31,066 nt of DNA, taken from assembly GCA_964655245.1 (NCBI GenBank), contig CAZZLQ010000027.1:1-31066 (forward strand). Direction: 5' to 3'. The position numbers were made by a program, and so were the translations under genes. Below, in pieces: positions 30,480 to 31,066 of this stretch. Origin of the DNA: JBEIHI01 sp964655245 (GTDB taxonomy: Bacteria > Bdellovibrionota > UBA2394). The number at the start of each line of letters is the position of its first letter. The first letter of the stretch is position 1. The notes beneath the pieces were generated by a model that did no database searches, had not been told where the DNA came from, and saw only the letters and a list, made by a program, of their open reading frames with translations.

Positions 30480-31066
30480 ATGAAAGAAGATTTTGATTGG
30501 TTTCACCTCGTCGACCTCGCCGCTAAGCCCATTGACCCCCAACGTTTTTCCCTTAAAAAAGTAAAAGTCGTCTGCACCGTAGGCCCTGCTTCCGAAAAAC
30601 GATCGACTTTGCGCTCGATGATTCGCGCCGGAATGGATGTGGCCCGCCTTAACTTCTCTCACGGTCACCACCGAGATCATTTGAAGCGATTAGGACTTCT
30701 ACGCGAAGCGGCCCGAGATGAAGGAAAGTTTCTGGGAATCCTCCAAGATATTCAGGGACCTAAGATTCGTGTGGGTCGCTTCGAGGAACAATCCATTGTT
30801 TTGAAAAAGGGTGATTCGTTTTGCATCACAACGAGCGATGTCTTGGGAGATGGAAATCGAGTTTCTTGTACTTACAAAGATCTTCACAAGGATATTAAGC
30901 CGGGTCATCGCATTCTTATTGATGATGGCTTGGTTTTTTTGCTGGTAGAAAGCGTCAAAGGCCGAGACATCCACTGCCGTGTGATTTTTGGAGGACCTGT
31001 CAAAGACTCCAAGGGCATGAACTTGCCTGATACTTTTGTAAAGATTCCCTGTCTCACGGAGAAGGA
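30480..31066 (+). CDS. pyk: Pyruvate kinase, 5' part (cut by the window edge)
   Basis: The frame opens at ATG 30480 and stays open to the window end (195 complete codons). Recognisable pyruvate kinase blocks are KVVCTVGPAS near residue 29, ARLNFSHGHH (phosphoenolpyruvate/metal site), LQDIQGPKIRVG, the start of the beta-barrel B domain (IVLKKGDSF ... IKPGHRILIDDGLVFLLV) and VIFGGPVKDSKGMNLPDT. Pyruvate kinase makes pyruvate and ATP from phosphoenolpyruvate and ADP in glycolysis. The catalytic Lys and the rest of the A and C domains lie beyond the edge. About 25 residues precede the usual start of homology, and the Shine-Dalgarno is weak (GAG before the ATG), so the start could be slightly different. 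Confidence 0.95.
   Translation, partial: MKEDFDWFHLVDLAAKPIDPQRFSLKKVKVVCTVGPASEKRSTLRSMIRAGMDVARLNFSHGHHRDHLKRLGLLREAARDEGKFLGILQDIQGPKIRVGRFEEQSIVLKKGDSFCITTSDVLGDGNRVSCTYKDLHKDIKPGHRILIDDGLVFLLVESVKGRDIHCRVIFGGPVKDSKGMNLPDTFVKIPCLTEK

Overview
The window reads as chromosomal housekeeping DNA with some accessory content from a Gram-negative bacterium. The most likely source is the Bdellovibrionota or another lineage once grouped in the Deltaproteobacteria. The reasons are: a mid-range GC content with heavy use of CGA for arginine; several lipoproteins, a Tat substrate and an outer-membrane barrel; an E. coli-like infC-rpmI-rplT-pheS-pheT-ihfA order; an IF3 with a long C-terminal tail; and a DUF4388-type response regulator. 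The assignment is inference from style and family content, because no 16S gene or database search was available.

Layout: (1) 1-511 holds tRNA-Pro(GGG) on the minus strand, preceded by two exact 94-bp tandem repeats plus an 18-bp remnant that copy the 5' end of the tRNA. (2) 512-1081 is a small unknown exported protein whose 3' end contains the terminator of the convergent ihfA operon. (3) 1078-7001 (minus) is the translation block tdk, infC (ATT start), rpmI, rplT, pheS, pheT, ihfA. (4) 7089-10166 has an SH3-like/beta-barrel envelope protein facing a large unknown secreted protein. (5) 10392-14667 (plus) is a compact envelope operon: a CxxCH lipoprotein, a small lipoprotein, a Tat-exported DUF1501 protein and a membrane-anchored CxxCH/Reeler-like protein. 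(6) 14693-17485 (plus) has a fused REC-DUF4388-J-domain-TPR-membrane protein followed by a type IV prepilin-like gene. (7) 17492-25247 (minus) has sppA-HIT-lapA (coupled by ATGA overlaps), a strong bidirectional terminator, then mutL-miaA-accA-cmk-rpsA. (8) 25317-29579 (plus) has an atypical SDR/epimerase overlapping an acyltransferase, and an acyl-CoA synthetase, with a small membrane protein on the opposite strand. (9) 30322-29582 (minus) is a lipoprotein, and pyruvate kinase runs off the right edge.

Functional picture: regions 3 and 7 are core translation, nucleotide, lipid-precursor and repair genes in strongly coupled operons. The less ordinary parts are the tRNA-derived repeats, the DUF1501/heme-motif operon, the multidomain REC-DUF4388-J regulator beside a pilin gene, and the SDR-acyltransferase pair in which the SDR has lost its catalytic tyrosine. 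No insertion sequence, phage gene, CRISPR array or rRNA was seen.
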